Source: Xestospongia bergquistia
Taxonomy: Eukaryota > Porifera > Demospongiae > Haplosclerida > Petrosiidae
Assembly (NCBI GenBank): GCA_963965975.1
Contig: OZ014412.1
Location: 3,040,501-3,104,500, forward strand
Length of the DNA: 64,000 nt
Direction of reading: 5' to 3'
Shown: positions 63,085 to 64,000 of the stretch, in pieces
How positions within the stretch are numbered: the first letter of the stretch is position 1
How the letters are laid out: each line of letters opens with the position of its first letter
The notes under the pieces: generated by a model
What the model was told of the DNA's origin: nothing
The model's input: the letters and a program-made list of their open reading frames with translations, nothing else
Database searches by the model: none
Program-made: the position numbers and the translations under genes

Positions 63085-63750
63085 TATTATTTATGATATT
63101 AGTGAAACTACACTATATAATGACCTAAGTAATATTTGTAGAACATGTTACAGCTGTCATTTTAAAAAAGGAGCTATTGCTGAGGGTTGTTTTATTTCAT
63201 TAACCTCTTCTACCTACAATACTAACATATCATTGATGTGTTCTCCAGTATGTAGTAGTACAGTAATTGGATGTACATATTGTCTACCTAGTGGTATATA
63301 TAATATGTATGTATATGATATTGAAGAGGAGGATACATTATCAGATGAGTGGGCAATATCATCTACTAATATCACTATTACAGGATTGGAACCAACTTAC
63401 ACATCTTTTGAAGTGACTTGTCCTGTATGCTCTGTTTCCGTGGTTACAATATTACATACTACAGAAACATGTGACTGTATGACTAGTAAGTGAATGACTA
63501 GTACATATAATATAAATAGTAATACATCTACTAATATCACTATTACTGGATTAGAACCAAGAGACTGTCCTGTGTCATTGTCTGTCTCTATAGCTACAAT
63601 ATTAGTTACTACAGGTGTAAGTGAAACTTTAGGTATGTAGTCAATATTTTCTGTTATGTTTTTATTGTTACATGTGTAAATATTCTACAGATGGAAAAAT
63701 AAATAACTGTGAGACAGGTGGATTGGGATTAATGACAGCTGGATTGAGAG
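63085..63750 (+). CDS. type C receptor ectodomain exons, partial
   Basis: The module exon from about 63085 to 63485 reads YDISETTLYNDLSNICRTCY SCHFKKGAIAEGCFISLTSS, CTYCLPSGIYNMYVYDIEEE, STNITITGLEPTY and CPVCSVSVVTILHTTETCDC before a donor (A|gtaagt). 63530-63632 repeats the end of that exon (TNITITGLEPRDCPVSLSVS) with no in-frame acceptor. A stalk exon follows at 63691-63750 (NCETGGLGLMTAGLR). No TM exon is visible before the window ends, and no Ig/FN3 exons precede it, so it is a fragment or a gene with a distant start. Confidence 0.55.
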
Positions 63751-63754
63751 GTAT

Positions 63755-64000
63755 GAGTCAGTATTCAATATAATGTACATTACAAACTGACAAATGAATG
63801 TAAATATTACCTCATTAATAATATTAATTGACTAATAAAATAGTGTATATTAAAATTGATATTTTTATGGTTCATTATGTCATTAACAATATTCAAGAAG
63901 ACCTCTCAAAATAAGTGACAAGTATATTTAATGATGTGTGTATTTGTCAAAAACATTCCACCTCTACCACATCAAAAATTTGTAATAATTATAAGAAAAC
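63755..64000. other. right edge, no feature
   Basis: AT-rich DNA; the TM exon expected after the stalk exon is not seen here. Confidence 0.4.

Overview
The window looks like nuclear DNA of a demosponge; Amphimedon queenslandica or a close relative is my best guess (inference, no search was run). The reasons are strong AT richness, very short phase-1 introns (about 35-110 bases) with GT...AG ends, tightly packed genes on both strands, and protein families typical of sponges (Ig/FN3 receptors, SRCR modules, receptor tyrosine kinases with sponge-type ectodomains). No tRNA, rRNA or CRISPR array was seen.

The main content is a tandem, mixed-orientation cluster of one receptor family. The basic protein is signal peptide, one Ig domain, one FN3 domain, an unnamed cysteine-containing beta-rich module, one transmembrane (TM) helix and a short tyrosine-bearing tail. 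Eight copies can be spliced by eye into uninterrupted frames: 13812-16616 (+), 17773-19935 (-), 24084-25956 (+), 28449-30547 (+), 34531-36396 (+), 42558-44653 (-), 48675-50841 (-) and 50940-53161 (-). A ninth (37674-38939, -) is cut off inside its sixth exon. Between them lie many orphan exons of the same family: tails, TM exons, ectodomain modules and Ig starts. Two subtypes share Ig-FN3. Type C has a module ending in a conserved Cys/Tyr segment and a tail with YE(N/D)V and CAAYGVI. Type D has a different but related module; its downstream exons encode an ITIM-like tail and a death domain, present near-whole at 16909-17189 and 32579-32802 and decayed elsewhere.

Region by region: 1-10.5 kb holds minus-strand remains (a Reelin-repeat-like plus Ig gene, SRCR-TM exons, type C/D receptor pieces, a broken death-domain exon). 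10.5-13.7 kb is gene-poor and is duplicated at 20.5-22.4 kb. 13.8-45 kb is the dense receptor cluster with three coding-like minisatellites. 45.7-48.6 kb holds two housekeeping genes, TRAPPC4 (-) and ZNHIT2 (+), head to head with 77 bases between start codons. 48.7-53.2 kb holds two older, diverged receptors. 53.2-56.9 kb is repeats (46-base satellite, inverted-repeat elements, a 56-base perfect palindrome). 56.9-61 kb carries a broken receptor tyrosine kinase and fragments; 61-64 kb has an FN3 relic and the ectodomain exons of another type C receptor.

Working together (inference): the array has the look of a fast-evolving cell-surface recognition locus, with a shared ligand-binding front end (Ig-FN3) joined to interchangeable signalling ends (YxN/YxxM-type tyrosine tails, ITIM-like tail plus death domain, or no tail at all). 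Segmental duplications, hybrid copies and a TRAPPC4 3'-end carried along with one receptor copy show how it has been expanding.
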